The notes: generated from the sequence alone by a model not told the origin. A DNA stretch of 64,000 bases from Microbacterium sp. BR1 (GCF_002812725.1 NZ_NMUN01000004.1:1116001-1180000), one strand, 5' to 3'; positions 1 through 9,099 are shown, counted from the stretch's first letter. Program-made: numbers and translations.

Positions 1-47
1 CCGCCGGCATAGCCGGAGGCGCCGGAGACGGCTACCTGATAGGGCAT
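1..47 (-). CDS. argC: N-acetyl-gamma-glutamyl-phosphate reductase, N-terminal fragment
   Basis: Only the first 15 codons and part of a 16th lie in the window. They read MPYQVAVSGASGYAGG, the start of the ArgC NADP-binding fold (Gly-rich SGASGYAGG). ArgC reduces N-acetyl-glutamyl phosphate in arginine synthesis. Actinobacteria often carry pheS-pheT-argC in this order, which fits pheST on the same strand further right. A hexamer TAAGGT lies 6 nt before the ATG, so the transcript is probably leaderless. The rest of the gene, and presumably argJ/B/D, lies to the left of the window. Confidence 0.85.
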   Translation of the reverse strand, partial: MPYQVAVSGASGYAG

Positions 48-53
48 GGTTCA

Positions 54-59
54 ACCTTA
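54..59 (-). promoter_or_regulatory. -10 hexamer of a leaderless argC promoter
   Basis: TAAGGT on the minus strand is separated from the argC ATG by 6 nt. That places the transcription start at or next to the A of the start codon. There is no Shine-Dalgarno sequence. No clear ARG box was recognised. Confidence 0.5.
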
Positions 60-78
60 GGGTCTGGGACGATGCGAC

Positions 79-95
79 CCCCGCTCGGAGCGGGG
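79..95 (-). terminator. GC hairpin downstream of the epimerase-like gene
   Basis: CCCCGCT / AGCGGGG is a perfect 7-bp stem with a 3-nt loop, lying between the end of the epimerase-like gene and the argC promoter. It lacks a T-run, as is common for actinobacterial terminators. The rest of 48-313 shows no other convincing feature. Confidence 0.4.
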
Positions 96-313
96 CGCGG
101 GATGACGCGCTGGTTACCGACGGCGACACCCTCCGCTCGACCCGCCGAAGCGGGGAGCGCGGGGTCGCCTAGAGTCGGCGTCCGTCCCGACGTCGGCGCG
201 CACCGGCGAGGCTCACGGGGAGCGTCTCGAGCTGGGTGGCGGCCGAAGGCATGGGCCGACGATAGCGGCCGGGACTCAGCATCCGCAAATCCGCGGGGCC
301 GCGCGGGCGAGCG

Positions 314-1303
314 TCAGCGCGCGAGGTCGGCGAGCAGCGCGAGTTCGTCCGCACGGGTCATGCCCGCAAGCCGTTCGCGGTCCAGACCCCGCGCCCGTTC
401 GGCCCAGAGCGCCCGCTCGAGGGTGTTCCGGATGCTCCGGAGCCGGCCACCCGCCGCGAGGTAGGCTCCATTCGAGCGCGTCATGAATCCGGGCATGCCC
501 GGTGGCAACCACAGCGGAAGCGAACGCGGGCCCGCCCAGGGCGCGACGCCCTGCGCGGTGAGCCACTCGCCGTCGGCCTCGACGAGTGCCCCGGTGTGCC
601 CGGCGACCTCGCGGGCGAGCGCGAGCATCCCACCGAGGGGCACCGACTCCCCCACCGCGTTGGCGGTGCCGTGCCATCCGTCCATGCCGCGCGCGACGAC
701 GAAGTCGGTCAGGTCGTCGACGTCGATCACCTGGGCGCGGGCCGCCTCCAGCGGAGGCGCGAGGACCGCGCCGTCGCCCGCGAGAGCGAAACGCCCCACC
801 CAGTACCCGAAGCGGTCCGTGGGGTCGCCCGGCCCGACGATCAGCCCGGGGCGCACGATCGCGGCACGGTCGCCGAGCACGGAGCGGACGGATGCCTCGG
901 CCGCGGCCTTCGCGCGCGAGTAGTCGTACTCGTCCTCGGGCGTACCGGGCGCCGCGGGTTCGCTGAGCGGCGCGCTCTCGTCCGCACCGACCTCGACGTT
1001 GCTCGCGTATGCGGACACGGACGAGACGTATGTCCAATGCCGGGCCCGCGTCACGAGGCCGTCCACCGCCGCGGCGACGTGGTCGGGGATGGACGAGATC
1101 TCGACGACCTCGTCCCAGTCGCGGCCCGTCACCGCGGTATAGGCACCGGGATCCGCGCGGTCCGCGACCACCAGTTCTGCACCCGGCGGCGCAGGCCGCG
1201 CACCGCGGGCGAGGCAGGTGACGGATGCCCCGGCATCCACCCACCGTCGCGCGATCGCGCCGCTGAGCCATCCGGTGCCACCGAGAATCAGAACGTCGGT
1301 CAT
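314..1303 (-). CDS. NAD(P)-dependent epimerase/dehydratase family protein (atypical SDR)
   Basis: 329 aa. The N-terminus has the Rossmann motif GGTGWLSG (residues 8-15). A YSRAK pair (Tyr128, Lys132) with an upstream YVSSVSAY segment matches the catalytic Ser/Tyr/Lys of extended short-chain dehydrogenases that act on nucleotide sugars or similar substrates. The C-terminal substrate domain is short and gives no clue to substrate. The ATG start has only a weak purine-rich upstream sequence. It stands alone: the gene behind it (YhgE-like) is 214 nt away across an inverted repeat. It is part of the block that separates pheT from argC. Fold assignment is firm; substrate is unknown. Confidence 0.75.
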   Translation of the reverse strand: MTDVLILGGTGWLSGAIARRWVDAGASVTCLARGARPAPPGAELVVADRADPGAYTAVTGRDWDEVVEISSIPDHVAAAVDGLVTRARHWTYVSSVSAYASNVEVGADESAPLSEPAAPGTPEDEYDYSRAKAAAEASVRSVLGDRAAIVRPGLIVGPGDPTDRFGYWVGRFALAGDGAVLAPPLEAARAQVIDVDDLTDFVVARGMDGWHGTANAVGESVPLGGMLALAREVAGHTGALVEADGEWLTAQGVAPWAGPRSLPLWLPPGMPGFMTRSNGAYLAAGGRLRSIRNTLERALWAERARGLDRERLAGMTRADELALLADLAR

Positions 1304-1381
1304 CCGTTCATCCCATCAGACGTGCGCCGCCGACGCGACGGGTCCGAATGCGACGTTGTCGCCGACGGCAAGCCGTGGCGG

Positions 1382-1400
1382 CGGACAGTATTCCGGATGA
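1382..1400. repeat. Copy A of the GTACTGTCCGG palindrome (left arm of an inverted pair)
   Basis: CGGACAGTATTCCGGATGA. It differs by one base from the reverse complement of copy B at 1464-1482, giving a 101-bp segment with 19-bp inverted ends about 80 nt upstream of the epimerase-like start codon. The core is itself nearly palindromic, resembling a TetR-type operator. It could be an operator pair or the ends of a small mobile element. Confidence 0.55.
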
Positions 1401-1463
1401 ATCGGGCTCCGTCCCACGCCCGGGCGCGCCATTCCGCGGGTGCCTCACGTACCGCGCCTCCTT

Positions 1464-1482
1464 CATCCGGAGTACTGTCCGG
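1464..1482. repeat. Copy B of the GTACTGTCCGG palindrome (right arm)
   Basis: TCATCCGGAGTACTGTCCG, the inverted partner of copy A, lying 35 nt beyond the stop codon of the YhgE-like gene. The core CCGGAGTACTGTCCGG is shared exactly with the third copy at 6495-6510. The 1304-1517 gap holds nothing else recognisable. Confidence 0.55.
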
Positions 1483-1517
1483 CGACTCGCCGTGAAAGCC
1501 TCCCGACAGCCCGCGCC

Positions 1518-3350
1518 CTAGGCCTTCGACGGAACGACGGATGCGCGGGCCCGCGCGACCGCCGCGACAGCACCGAGGGCCGCGACACCCGCCCAGATCA
1601 CGAGGCCGATCGCCGCCTGCAGCACGGCATGCAGCGAACCGCCGAGCAGGGCTTGCGTGCCCTGCAGCCCGAGGCTGAGCGGCAGCAGCGCGAGCGGCCC
1701 CGCGGCGATCGAATCCGCCGGCACCGGTCCGGCGATGCCCGCCGCGACGACCTGCACACCGAGCGCGACGACCGAGACGACCAGCCCCGCCCGACCGAGC
1801 AGACCGCAGAGCGCCTGGTGCACGAGAGCGAAGCACACCGACATCACGATCGAGAGCGCGAACGCGACGGCCATGCGATCGGGCGCGACACCCAGGAGCG
1901 CCACACCGACCCAGACCAGCAGGGCCTGGACGATCCCGACCACGGCACCGACGATCGCCGCCTGCCCCGCGATGCGACGGGCCGAGGCGGGCGTGCCGAG
2001 CGCCGCGCGCGAGAACGGAGCCACCACGAGCGAGGTCGCGAGCGCACCTAACCAGAGCGCGACGGGCACGAGTGCCGCCACGGCCGCCGCGCGGGCGCTG
2101 GAGGGACCCCCGACCGAGGCCGTGTCTACGCCGATGGGATCGGCGACGACCCCCGCGATCGTCTTCTGCTGATCTGCGGAGTACGCGGGGATGTCCGCGG
2201 CGGCGGTGTCGAGTCCCGATGCGAGCGCTCCCGATCCGGTCGCCAGTTCTCCGAGTCCCGCCCGCAGTTCGCCGGCTCCCTCGGCCAGGGCGCGCGCCCC
2301 CGCAGCGGCCTCCGCCTCGGCCTGGGCGAGCTGCCCGAGTCCGACAGCGACGGGTGCCGCGACTTCGGCGAGCGCTCCCGCACCGATCGCGACGGCCGCC
2401 GCATCGACGGAGTCTCCCGCCAGGGCGCCGGCGTGCGTCTGCAGCCGCGCGGCGGCGGCCGCGGCCTGCGCCCGCAGGGCCGTGATGTCGGCGAGGAGGT
2501 CCCCCGCCGGCCGCGCGGGGTCGAGCGCGATGAGCGCCGCGATCGCATCCAGCTCGGCCACACCGAGATCCTGCGCGAGAGCAAGTTCTTCCGCGACGAG
2601 GGCCTCGGCCGCCACGGACGCCGCGAGAGCTGCGGTGTCGGCCGATGCGGCTCCGCTGAGGGTGCCCAGGTCCCGCGCGCCCTGGGGCAGGGCGTCGAGG
2701 ATCCGCGCGATCTCGCCGATCCCGGCGGCCAGGTCGGAGCTGCCCGCCTCGATCCCGCCGGCGCCCTCGCCCGCGCCCTCGATACCCGAGGTCAGTTCTT
2801 TCGCACCGGATGCCGCCTGCCCGAGCGATCCCGACAGCTCCGCGAAAGCGCCCAGAGTGCCGGCGACGTACCCCGAGGTCAACTCGGCCGCGACACCGCG
2901 GGGCAACCCGGCAGCGACCGCGTCCGCAACCCTTCCCTCGACGAAGCCGTGGCGCGTGCTGGTCTGCACCTGCAGCTGAGCCACCGTCGGGTCAGCCGAG
3001 CCGAGCGTCGCGACGTTCTGGGAGAAGTCGGCGGGGATCGTCACGATCGCCTGGAAGCTGCCGTCGGTCAGTCCCGCCGACGCCGTACTCGCGTCCGTCA
3101 GCGTCCAGGTCAGGCCGTCCGGGCTCGTCAGAAGGTTCTCGGTGAGCAGCTTGCCCGCCGCCACGGGTTCTCCGGCCTGCTCGATCGGTGTGTCGAGATT
3201 CACGATCGCGGCCGACAGCGTCTCGTCGCTGCGGTGCGGCAGCATCGTGAGCAGGATGATCAGCGGAGCGGCCACGGCGAGCACGATGATGGCCGCGGCA
3301 CGCCGACGGGATCCGGCGGGAGCGGGGACGAGGCTCCAGAAGCTGGTCAC
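1518..3350 (-). CDS. YhgE/Pip-type membrane protein
   Basis: 610 aa from a GTG start that overlaps the MMPL stop codon by 4 nt (GTGA), so the two genes are translationally coupled. A longer open frame upstream was not used because it runs inside the MMPL gene. There is one N-terminal membrane helix (about 18-38), then a long Ala/Gly-rich extracytoplasmic region with repeated SG.GELATGSGALASG-like stretches, and about five C-terminal helices, the layout of the YhgE/Pip family (phage-infection-protein, ESX/ABC-2-like membrane proteins). No catalytic motif is visible. The coupling implies joint work with the MMPL protein, perhaps in exporting lipid or a small hydrophobic compound; the substrate is unknown. 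Confidence 0.75.
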   Translation of the reverse strand: MTSFWSLVPAPAGSRRRAAAIIVLAVAAPLIILLTMLPHRSDETLSAAIVNLDTPIEQAGEPVAAGKLLTENLLTSPDGLTWTLTDASTASAGLTDGSFQAIVTIPADFSQNVATLGSADPTVAQLQVQTSTRHGFVEGRVADAVAAGLPRGVAAELTSGYVAGTLGAFAELSGSLGQAASGAKELTSGIEGAGEGAGGIEAGSSDLAAGIGEIARILDALPQGARDLGTLSGAASADTAALAASVAAEALVAEELALAQDLGVAELDAIAALIALDPARPAGDLLADITALRAQAAAAAARLQTHAGALAGDSVDAAAVAIGAGALAEVAAPVAVGLGQLAQAEAEAAAGARALAEGAGELRAGLGELATGSGALASGLDTAAADIPAYSADQQKTIAGVVADPIGVDTASVGGPSSARAAAVAALVPVALWLGALATSLVVAPFSRAALGTPASARRIAGQAAIVGAVVGIVQALLVWVGVALLGVAPDRMAVAFALSIVMSVCFALVHQALCGLLGRAGLVVSVVALGVQVVAAGIAGPVPADSIAAGPLALLPLSLGLQGTQALLGGSLHAVLQAAIGLVIWAGVAALGAVAAVARARASVVPSKA

Positions 3351-6220
3351 GAGCGACTCCTCTCGAGTGCGGCGGCATCGACGCGCACCGAGACGACGAC
3401 GCGATCGGTGACCGGCACGAGCTCGTCGTCGACCGCGAGCACGGCCGTCGCCGGCGCGTCCAGCCGGCCCAGCACCGCGGCCACGACCTGCGGCGATCTC
3501 CCGCGCAGGTCGACCACGACGAGCGGCAGGCCGGACGACAGCGCGACCGCCACGGCGAGCGCCCACCGCCCGGCATCGTCCAGCCGCGCGACGAGGGTCT
3601 CGGGTCCCGTCTCGGCACCCACGGGTGCGCCGACGACGTCGATGAGGGCGTCGAAGGCCCGCGCGGCATCGTGTGTGCGTGCGGGCAGTTCGCGACGCGA
3701 GACACCGTTCAGGCGCAGCATCCCCTTCAGGTACTCGCCGACGGACTCGGCGTCCACGGCGGGGGACGCCATCTCGACGTGGGCACTCCGCGCCGCCAGC
3801 GCACGCCGCTCGAACGGCAGCAGACGACCCTGCACGGCCACGGAGCCCTCGACGTCGCCGGACCTCCCCGCCAGCACGGCGCTCACCCGGTCGGCGTGCT
3901 CGCCCCGCACCAGCAGCACCGCACGCGCGGGTACGCCGAATGATGCGGGCTCGAGGCCCCCGAAGGAGGCATCCTGCGCGTGCACACCCTCAGCTCGCTG
4001 CTCGTCACCGTCCCGCCACGTGCGCTGGGCGAGCATCCGCTGCACCGCGTCGCCCTCGATGTCGGCATCGGGCAACACGCGCGCGAGCCCGCGTGGCAGC
4101 CACCACGCGCGGTCGCCGAGCAGCGCCATGAGAGCCGGCACCAGGGTCATCCGCACGACGAACGCGTCGATCAGCACACCCACCGCCAGCGCGAGGGCGA
4201 TCGGCTGGATGATGGCGTTGCCCCCGGGGACGAAGGAGAAGAAGACGGAGAACATGATGAGGGCCGCGGCCGTCACCACGCGCGCGGAGGCCGAGAACCC
4301 CTCGAGCACGGATGCCCGGGCATCCCCCGTCGCCGCGTAGCGCTCACGCATCCGCGAGACGAGGAAGACGTGGTAATCCATCGCCAGGCCGAACAGCACG
4401 GCCATCACCAGGATCGGCATGAAGCTGATCACCGGGCCCACCTTCCCGACGCCGAGCAGGTCAGCCGCCCACCCCCACTCGAAGACGGCCGTCGACACGC
4501 CGAGCGCGGCACCCACCGTCAGCAGGTAGCCGAACGTCGCCGTCACGGGAACCGCGATCGAGCGGAACATGATCATCAGCAGCAGCAGGCACAGCCCGAC
4601 GACGACAAGGGCGAACGGCAGGAGCGCCGCGCCCAACCGGTCGGAGATGTCGATGGCGAGCGCCGTCTCACCCGTGACCTGGAACCCGAAACCGTGCGCG
4701 GTCTCGAAGGCCGGCGCCAGGTCGCGCAGCCGCTGCACGAGGTCGCCCGTCTCAGCCGAACTCGGCGCGCTGGTGGGGGTGATCGTCAGCACCGCGAGGT
4801 CGAGCGCCTCGTTGGGGAACGCCTGCGACGTCGTGGCGACGCCCTCGACCGACCCGAACTCGCCGTCGAGGGCGTCGAGCGCCTGCTCGACATCGAGCGT
4901 GCGGGAGATGTCCGACGTGATCAGCAAGGGGCCGTTGAATCCCGGACCGAACCCCTCGTCCAGCAGGTCGTAGGCGACGCGCGGCGGTGAGCCCGCCGGG
5001 TCGTACCCGGCATCCGGAAGCGTCAACCGCATCCCCGCGGCCGGCACGGCCAGGGCGAGCAGCACGACCACGACGATCGCCGCGGTGGCGAGCGGCGCCC
5101 GCGTCGCGATCCGCGCCCACGCGGGGCCCCGCTTCCGCGCATCCGGCTCGGCTTTCCCCGTCCGCTCCGCGCGCTTCCGCCGCGGCTTCGGGATGAGTCG
5201 CCGGCCGCACAGGGTCAGGATCGCCGGGAGGAGCGTGACGGCCACCGCCAACGCGCAGAGCACGGCCGCGGCGGCGCCGAGCCCCATGACCGTCAGAAAC
5301 GGGATGCCCGCGACCGCGAGCCCCAGCAGGGCGATCATGACGGTCAGGCCCGCGAAGACGACCGCCGTTCCCGCCGTCGCGATCGCCACGGCGACGGATT
5401 CGGCGACCGCCATGCCCTGCCGGAGGTTGCCACGATGCCGCGACGTGATGAGCAGCGCGTAGTCGATCCCCACCGCGAGGCCCAGCATCGTCGCAAGCAC
5501 GGGAGCGGTGGCCTGCACCGGCGCGAAGGCTGCGACGATCGTGATCGAGCTCGTCGCGACGCCGACGCCGATCGCCGCGGTGATGAGCGGCATCCCGGCG
5601 GCCAGCAGCGAGCCGAAGGTCACGGCCAGCACGACGTACGCGATCGCCATCCCGACCAGCTCCGTCCAATCGACGCCGGATGCGGCGGTCGGCACGATCC
5701 CCGAAACCGCCACCTGCAGACCGGCCTGGGTCAGCGGCGCCGTCGCCTCGTCGACCGCAGTGACCAGACTGGCCGGAATCGCATCGGCGGCGTCCGAGAG
5801 CTGCACGGCGATGAACGCCATCCGCCCCTCCGACGACACCTGGTCGGCGACGCCCGTGCCCGCGGGAGAGGAACCGCTCGCTGGCATCGGATACGGGCAT
5901 CCGACGTTCGTCACCCCCGCGACGACGGCCAGGCTCTCGCAGGCCGCGCCGATGGCATCCGCCTCGTCCGAGATCGCGGATCCGTTCGGGGCGACGACCA
6001 CGACACGTCCGCTCGCGCCGCTCAGCTGCGGAAAACGCTGCTCCAGGGTGTCGAGCGCGGCCTGGGCCTGAGTGCCGGGGATGTCGAAGGAGGACTGCAG
6101 GTGGTTGCCGAGCGCTGCGGCCGCGGTGCCACCACCGACGGCCAGGATGAGCCACGCGGCCAGCACCCACCACCGCCGTCGGGCGCAGAATCGACCTATT
6201 CGATAGAGAACGGAGGACAT
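3347..6220 (-). CDS. MMPL-family RND transporter with C-terminal degenerate ABC-ATPase-like domain
   Basis: 957 aa. Residues 1 to about 715 form a normal MMPL/RND transporter: a first helix, an extracytoplasmic loop, a six-helix block, a second loop and a second helix block. MMPL proteins use the proton gradient to move lipids or hydrophobic molecules out of the cell. Residues about 765-957 are an extra cytoplasmic part that follows the order of an ABC nucleotide-binding domain (VEGSVAVQGRLLPFERR, then ALAVAVALSSG, then LVVVDLRG). The Walker A loop has decayed to VRGEHADR and the Walker B acidic pair is lost. The tail overlaps the YhgE-like gene by 4 nt. The MMPL part is certain; the pseudo-ATPase reading is by eye. 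Confidence 0.85.
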   Translation of the reverse strand: MSSVLYRIGRFCARRRWWVLAAWLILAVGGGTAAAALGNHLQSSFDIPGTQAQAALDTLEQRFPQLSGASGRVVVVAPNGSAISDEADAIGAACESLAVVAGVTNVGCPYPMPASGSSPAGTGVADQVSSEGRMAFIAVQLSDAADAIPASLVTAVDEATAPLTQAGLQVAVSGIVPTAASGVDWTELVGMAIAYVVLAVTFGSLLAAGMPLITAAIGVGVATSSITIVAAFAPVQATAPVLATMLGLAVGIDYALLITSRHRGNLRQGMAVAESVAVAIATAGTAVVFAGLTVMIALLGLAVAGIPFLTVMGLGAAAAVLCALAVAVTLLPAILTLCGRRLIPKPRRKRAERTGKAEPDARKRGPAWARIATRAPLATAAIVVVVLLALAVPAAGMRLTLPDAGYDPAGSPPRVAYDLLDEGFGPGFNGPLLITSDISRTLDVEQALDALDGEFGSVEGVATTSQAFPNEALDLAVLTITPTSAPSSAETGDLVQRLRDLAPAFETAHGFGFQVTGETALAIDISDRLGAALLPFALVVVGLCLLLLMIMFRSIAVPVTATFGYLLTVGAALGVSTAVFEWGWAADLLGVGKVGPVISFMPILVMAVLFGLAMDYHVFLVSRMRERYAATGDARASVLEGFSASARVVTAAALIMFSVFFSFVPGGNAIIQPIALALAVGVLIDAFVVRMTLVPALMALLGDRAWWLPRGLARVLPDADIEGDAVQRMLAQRTWRDGDEQRAEGVHAQDASFGGLEPASFGVPARAVLLVRGEHADRVSAVLAGRSGDVEGSVAVQGRLLPFERRALAARSAHVEMASPAVDAESVGEYLKGMLRLNGVSRRELPARTHDAARAFDALIDVVGAPVGAETGPETLVARLDDAGRWALAVAVALSSGLPLVVVDLRGRSPQVVAAVLGRLDAPATAVLAVDDELVPVTDRVVVSVRVDAAALERSRS

Positions 6221-6552
6221 CTCCGACGACTCCTCATCCCGGGCTCAGCCCGACCCCCCACGACCCCATCGGGACTACTCTGGCAGAACAGCACGGTGTC
6301 GATGAGACACCCCGCGCGTGGCGGGTCGTCTCGGGTCGGATGCCTCGCTGTGGCAGCGATCGGAACAGCGGGGCGTTGGATGCCCGAGGCAGACGCGTCC
6401 GCATGATCCGCGGACACAACTCCGGAAGATCTCGGCTCTGAACAGCGGAGAGCCCGTCTTTCCGCGGATGCCGATGAGGGTGGCCGCGGTTGTTCCGGAG
6501 TACTGTCCGGCTGAGCACCGCGGTCCTCCGCGGCGACAGCCGGGCCGACGCG
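6221..6552. other. 332-nt gap between pheT and the MMPL operon
   Basis: No gene is supported here on either strand. It must hold the promoter of the MMPL-YhgE operon and any pheST terminator. A GAGGAG element lies about 10 nt before the MMPL ATG. The only striking signal is the palindrome at 6494-6510. No T-tailed hairpin is obvious. Confidence 0.6.
6494..6510. promoter_or_regulatory. Copy C of the GTACTGTCCGG palindrome
   Basis: TCCGGAGTACTGTCCGG. Its arms CCGGA/TCCGG flank a near-symmetric GTACTG centre, as in TetR-family operators. It lies 274 nt upstream of the MMPL start and just past the pheT stop, and shares its core with copy B at the other end of the MMPL-YhgE module. No TetR gene is present in the window. 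Confidence 0.5.
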
Positions 6553-9099
6553 TCAGTCGCGGATGCTGGCGCCGAAGCGCTCGGCGGCCACGGCGACACC
6601 CGCGAGCTTGGCGTCGGACGCCTCCGCGGCCGTGAGCGTGCGGTCGGGAGCCCGGAAGCGCAGTGCGAACGTGAGGCTCTTCGACCCCTCGGGCACCCCC
6701 GTGCCGCGGTAGTCGTCGACCAGCCGCACCGACTCGAGCAACTCCACCGCACCCTGCGCGAGTGCGGCGCGCACCTCGGCGGCGGGAACGTCCGCGCCCA
6801 CGACGAGCGAGACATCCTGCGTCGCCGCGGGGAACCCCGACAGCGACGCCGCGACGACACGCGACGACACGAGCGAGAGCAGCAGGTCGAGGTTCAGCTC
6901 CGCGACGATCACGCGACCGGGAAGATCGGATGCCTCGGCCACCGCCGGCAGCAGTTCACCGACGTATCCGACCTCGACACGCGTCTGATCGGGGGTGTCC
7001 ACCGACAGCACACCGGTTCGGCCCGGGTGCAGAGCAGCCCGAGCGCCCTGGGCTACGTCGATCGAGACGCCGGCCGCCGCCGCGATGACGCGCACGGCGT
7101 CGAGCGCCGCACCCAGATCGGCGGGCTCGGCTGCACGGCCGGGCTGCTTGGGCGCGAGGTTGCCGGTCAGCAGAACCGCGACGTGCCGGGGCTGGGGCGG
7201 GATCGACGCGTTCAGCTCGGCCAGCACGTCGTCGCTCGGACGCTCGGCGAGCGGCGGCACGAACGACGTGCCGTACTCGACCCCGGGCTCGGGCGCGAAC
7301 ACGCTGTCCGTCTCGAAGATCGTCAGGTCCGTGAGGCCGCGCGAGAGGTTGCGATGCGCGACCTGCAGCAGCGCGGGCACGAGCGAACGGCGCAGGAAAG
7401 GCGCCTGGCCGTCGAGAGGGTTCGCGAGCTTGATGCTCGGCAGGTGCTCGCCGGATGCCGAGCCGTGCAAGTCGTTCAGGGCCTCGGTCGTGAACGGGAA
7501 CGACGGGGTCTCGACGAAGCCGGCCGCGGCGAGCGCGTTCGCGACACGACGACGGCCCTGCTGAGCCTCGGTCAGACCGCGGCCCGACGGCGGGGTCGGC
7601 AGCACCGACGGGATCTGGTCGTACCCCTCGATACGCGCGACCTCTTCGGCGAGCGTCCACTTGTCGGTCAGGTCCGGGCGCCACGTCGGCGGCGTCACGA
7701 GGTCGTCAGACTCGCGTTCCCGCACGTCGCACCCGATCATCTCGAGCGCCGCGCGGATCTGTTCCGGGGCGTACTCCACACCGATGACGGAGGAGACGAA
7801 CCCACGCGGCAGTTCGATCGCGGGGGCCGAGTAGGCATGCATCAGCGCGCCGCCCGCGCGGGTGTCGGTCCCGCCCGCGAGTTCGACCATCAGTTCGGCA
7901 ACCCGCGCCGCCGCGACGAACGGGATAGCGGGGTCGACACCGCGCTCGAAGCGGCGGGATGCCTCGGACGGCAGCTTGTGCCGTCGGGCCGTGCGCGCGA
8001 TCGTGACCGTGTCGAACGTCGCCGCCTCGATCAGGACGTTGCGCGTGGCATCCGTCATCTCGGTCGTACCGCCGCCCATCACGCCGGCGAGTCCGATCGG
8101 GCCCGACTCGTCGGTGATTAGCAGGTCTTCCGGGCTGAGGTCGCGCACCTTGCCGTCGAGCGTCTCGAGCTTCTCGCCCACGGTCGCGCGGCGCACCGTG
8201 ATGCCGCCCTGCAGCCTGTCGAGGTCGTACCCGTGGATCGGCTGACCGAGCTCGAGCATGACGTAGTTCGTGATGTCGATCAGGATGCCGAGCGAGCGGA
8301 TGCCCGCGAGCGTGAGCCGCGCGATCATCCACGGCGGCGTGGGCCGAGTCGGGTCGACGTCGCGCACGATGCGCGCCACGAATTCGGATGCGCCGACGCG
8401 GCCGCGGATCGGGGTGTCGTCGACGACCGCGACGGAGAAGGCGCTCTCGTCGGTCAGGTTGACCTCGCCCCACACCTTCGCGCCCGGGTCTCGGAAGGCC
8501 GCGCCGGTCGAGTGCGAATACTCGCGAGCAACGCCACGGATCGACAGCGCGTATCCGCGGTCGGGCGTGACATTGATCTCGACCGCGACGTCGTCGAGCC
8601 CGAGCAGCGCGATCGCGTCGGTCCCGACGGGGGCGTCGATGCCCAGTTCGGCCAGGCGCAGGATGCCGGCGTGCTCGTCGCCGAGACCCAGCTCGCGCGC
8701 CGAGGCGATCATGCCGTCCGACACATGACCGTAGGTCTTGCGCGCGGCGATCGGGAACGGCCCGGGCAGCACGGCGCCGGGCAGGGTCACGACGACCTTG
8801 TCACCGACGAAGAAGTTGCCGGCGCCGCAGACGATGCCGTGCACCGCCGGACCGCCGTCCGCGGCGGTCTCGCCCTCCGGCGCGACCTGCACCTGACACC
8901 AGCGGATCGTCTTGCCGTTCGACTGCGGCTCCTCTTCGAACGAGAGCACCTCGCCGACGACGACGGGACCCGTCACCTCGAACCGATGGACGTCCTCCTC
9001 TTCGAACCCGACGCGCACGAGAGCTTCGAGCACGTCCTCGGGCGACGCATCCGTCGGCACATCGACGTACTCACGCAACCACGACAGCGGAACGCGCAT
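6553..9099 (-). CDS. pheT: Phenylalanyl-tRNA synthetase beta subunit
   Basis: 848 aa, the usual size. It starts MRVPLSWLREYVD at an ATG that overlaps the pheS stop by one base (TGATG); the longer open frame upstream is inside pheS. Domains in order are an OB-fold tRNA-binding domain (about 40-150), B3/B4 editing, B5, the catalytic-like core, and a C-terminal anticodon-binding FDX-ACB domain. With PheS it forms the (alpha-beta)2 enzyme that charges tRNA-Phe. It is translationally coupled to pheS. No T-box or attenuator peptide is evident upstream of the pair. Confidence 0.97.
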   Translation of the reverse strand: MRVPLSWLREYVDVPTDASPEDVLEALVRVGFEEEDVHRFEVTGPVVVGEVLSFEEEPQSNGKTIRWCQVQVAPEGETAADGGPAVHGIVCGAGNFFVGDKVVVTLPGAVLPGPFPIAARKTYGHVSDGMIASARELGLGDEHAGILRLAELGIDAPVGTDAIALLGLDDVAVEINVTPDRGYALSIRGVAREYSHSTGAAFRDPGAKVWGEVNLTDESAFSVAVVDDTPIRGRVGASEFVARIVRDVDPTRPTPPWMIARLTLAGIRSLGILIDITNYVMLELGQPIHGYDLDRLQGGITVRRATVGEKLETLDGKVRDLSPEDLLITDESGPIGLAGVMGGGTTEMTDATRNVLIEAATFDTVTIARTARRHKLPSEASRRFERGVDPAIPFVAAARVAELMVELAGGTDTRAGGALMHAYSAPAIELPRGFVSSVIGVEYAPEQIRAALEMIGCDVRERESDDLVTPPTWRPDLTDKWTLAEEVARIEGYDQIPSVLPTPPSGRGLTEAQQGRRRVANALAAAGFVETPSFPFTTEALNDLHGSASGEHLPSIKLANPLDGQAPFLRRSLVPALLQVAHRNLSRGLTDLTIFETDSVFAPEPGVEYGTSFVPPLAERPSDDVLAELNASIPPQPRHVAVLLTGNLAPKQPGRAAEPADLGAALDAVRVIAAAAGVSIDVAQGARAALHPGRTGVLSVDTPDQTRVEVGYVGELLPAVAEASDLPGRVIVAELNLDLLLSLVSSRVVAASLSGFPAATQDVSLVVGADVPAAEVRAALAQGAVELLESVRLVDDYRGTGVPEGSKSLTFALRFRAPDRTLTAAEASDAKLAGVAVAAERFGASIRD

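Noticed and set aside
2433-4340. Long open frames opposite or across real genes, such as this 635-codon frame on the plus strand
   Set aside because: They are Arg/Pro/Ala-rich shadows produced by the high G+C content; the frames on the minus strand show clear MMPL and YhgE domains.
6234-6860. A TetR regulator gene in the pheT-MMPL gap to match the palindrome
   Set aside because: No frame in 6221-6552 encodes a helix-turn-helix protein; the frames there are shadows of pheT.
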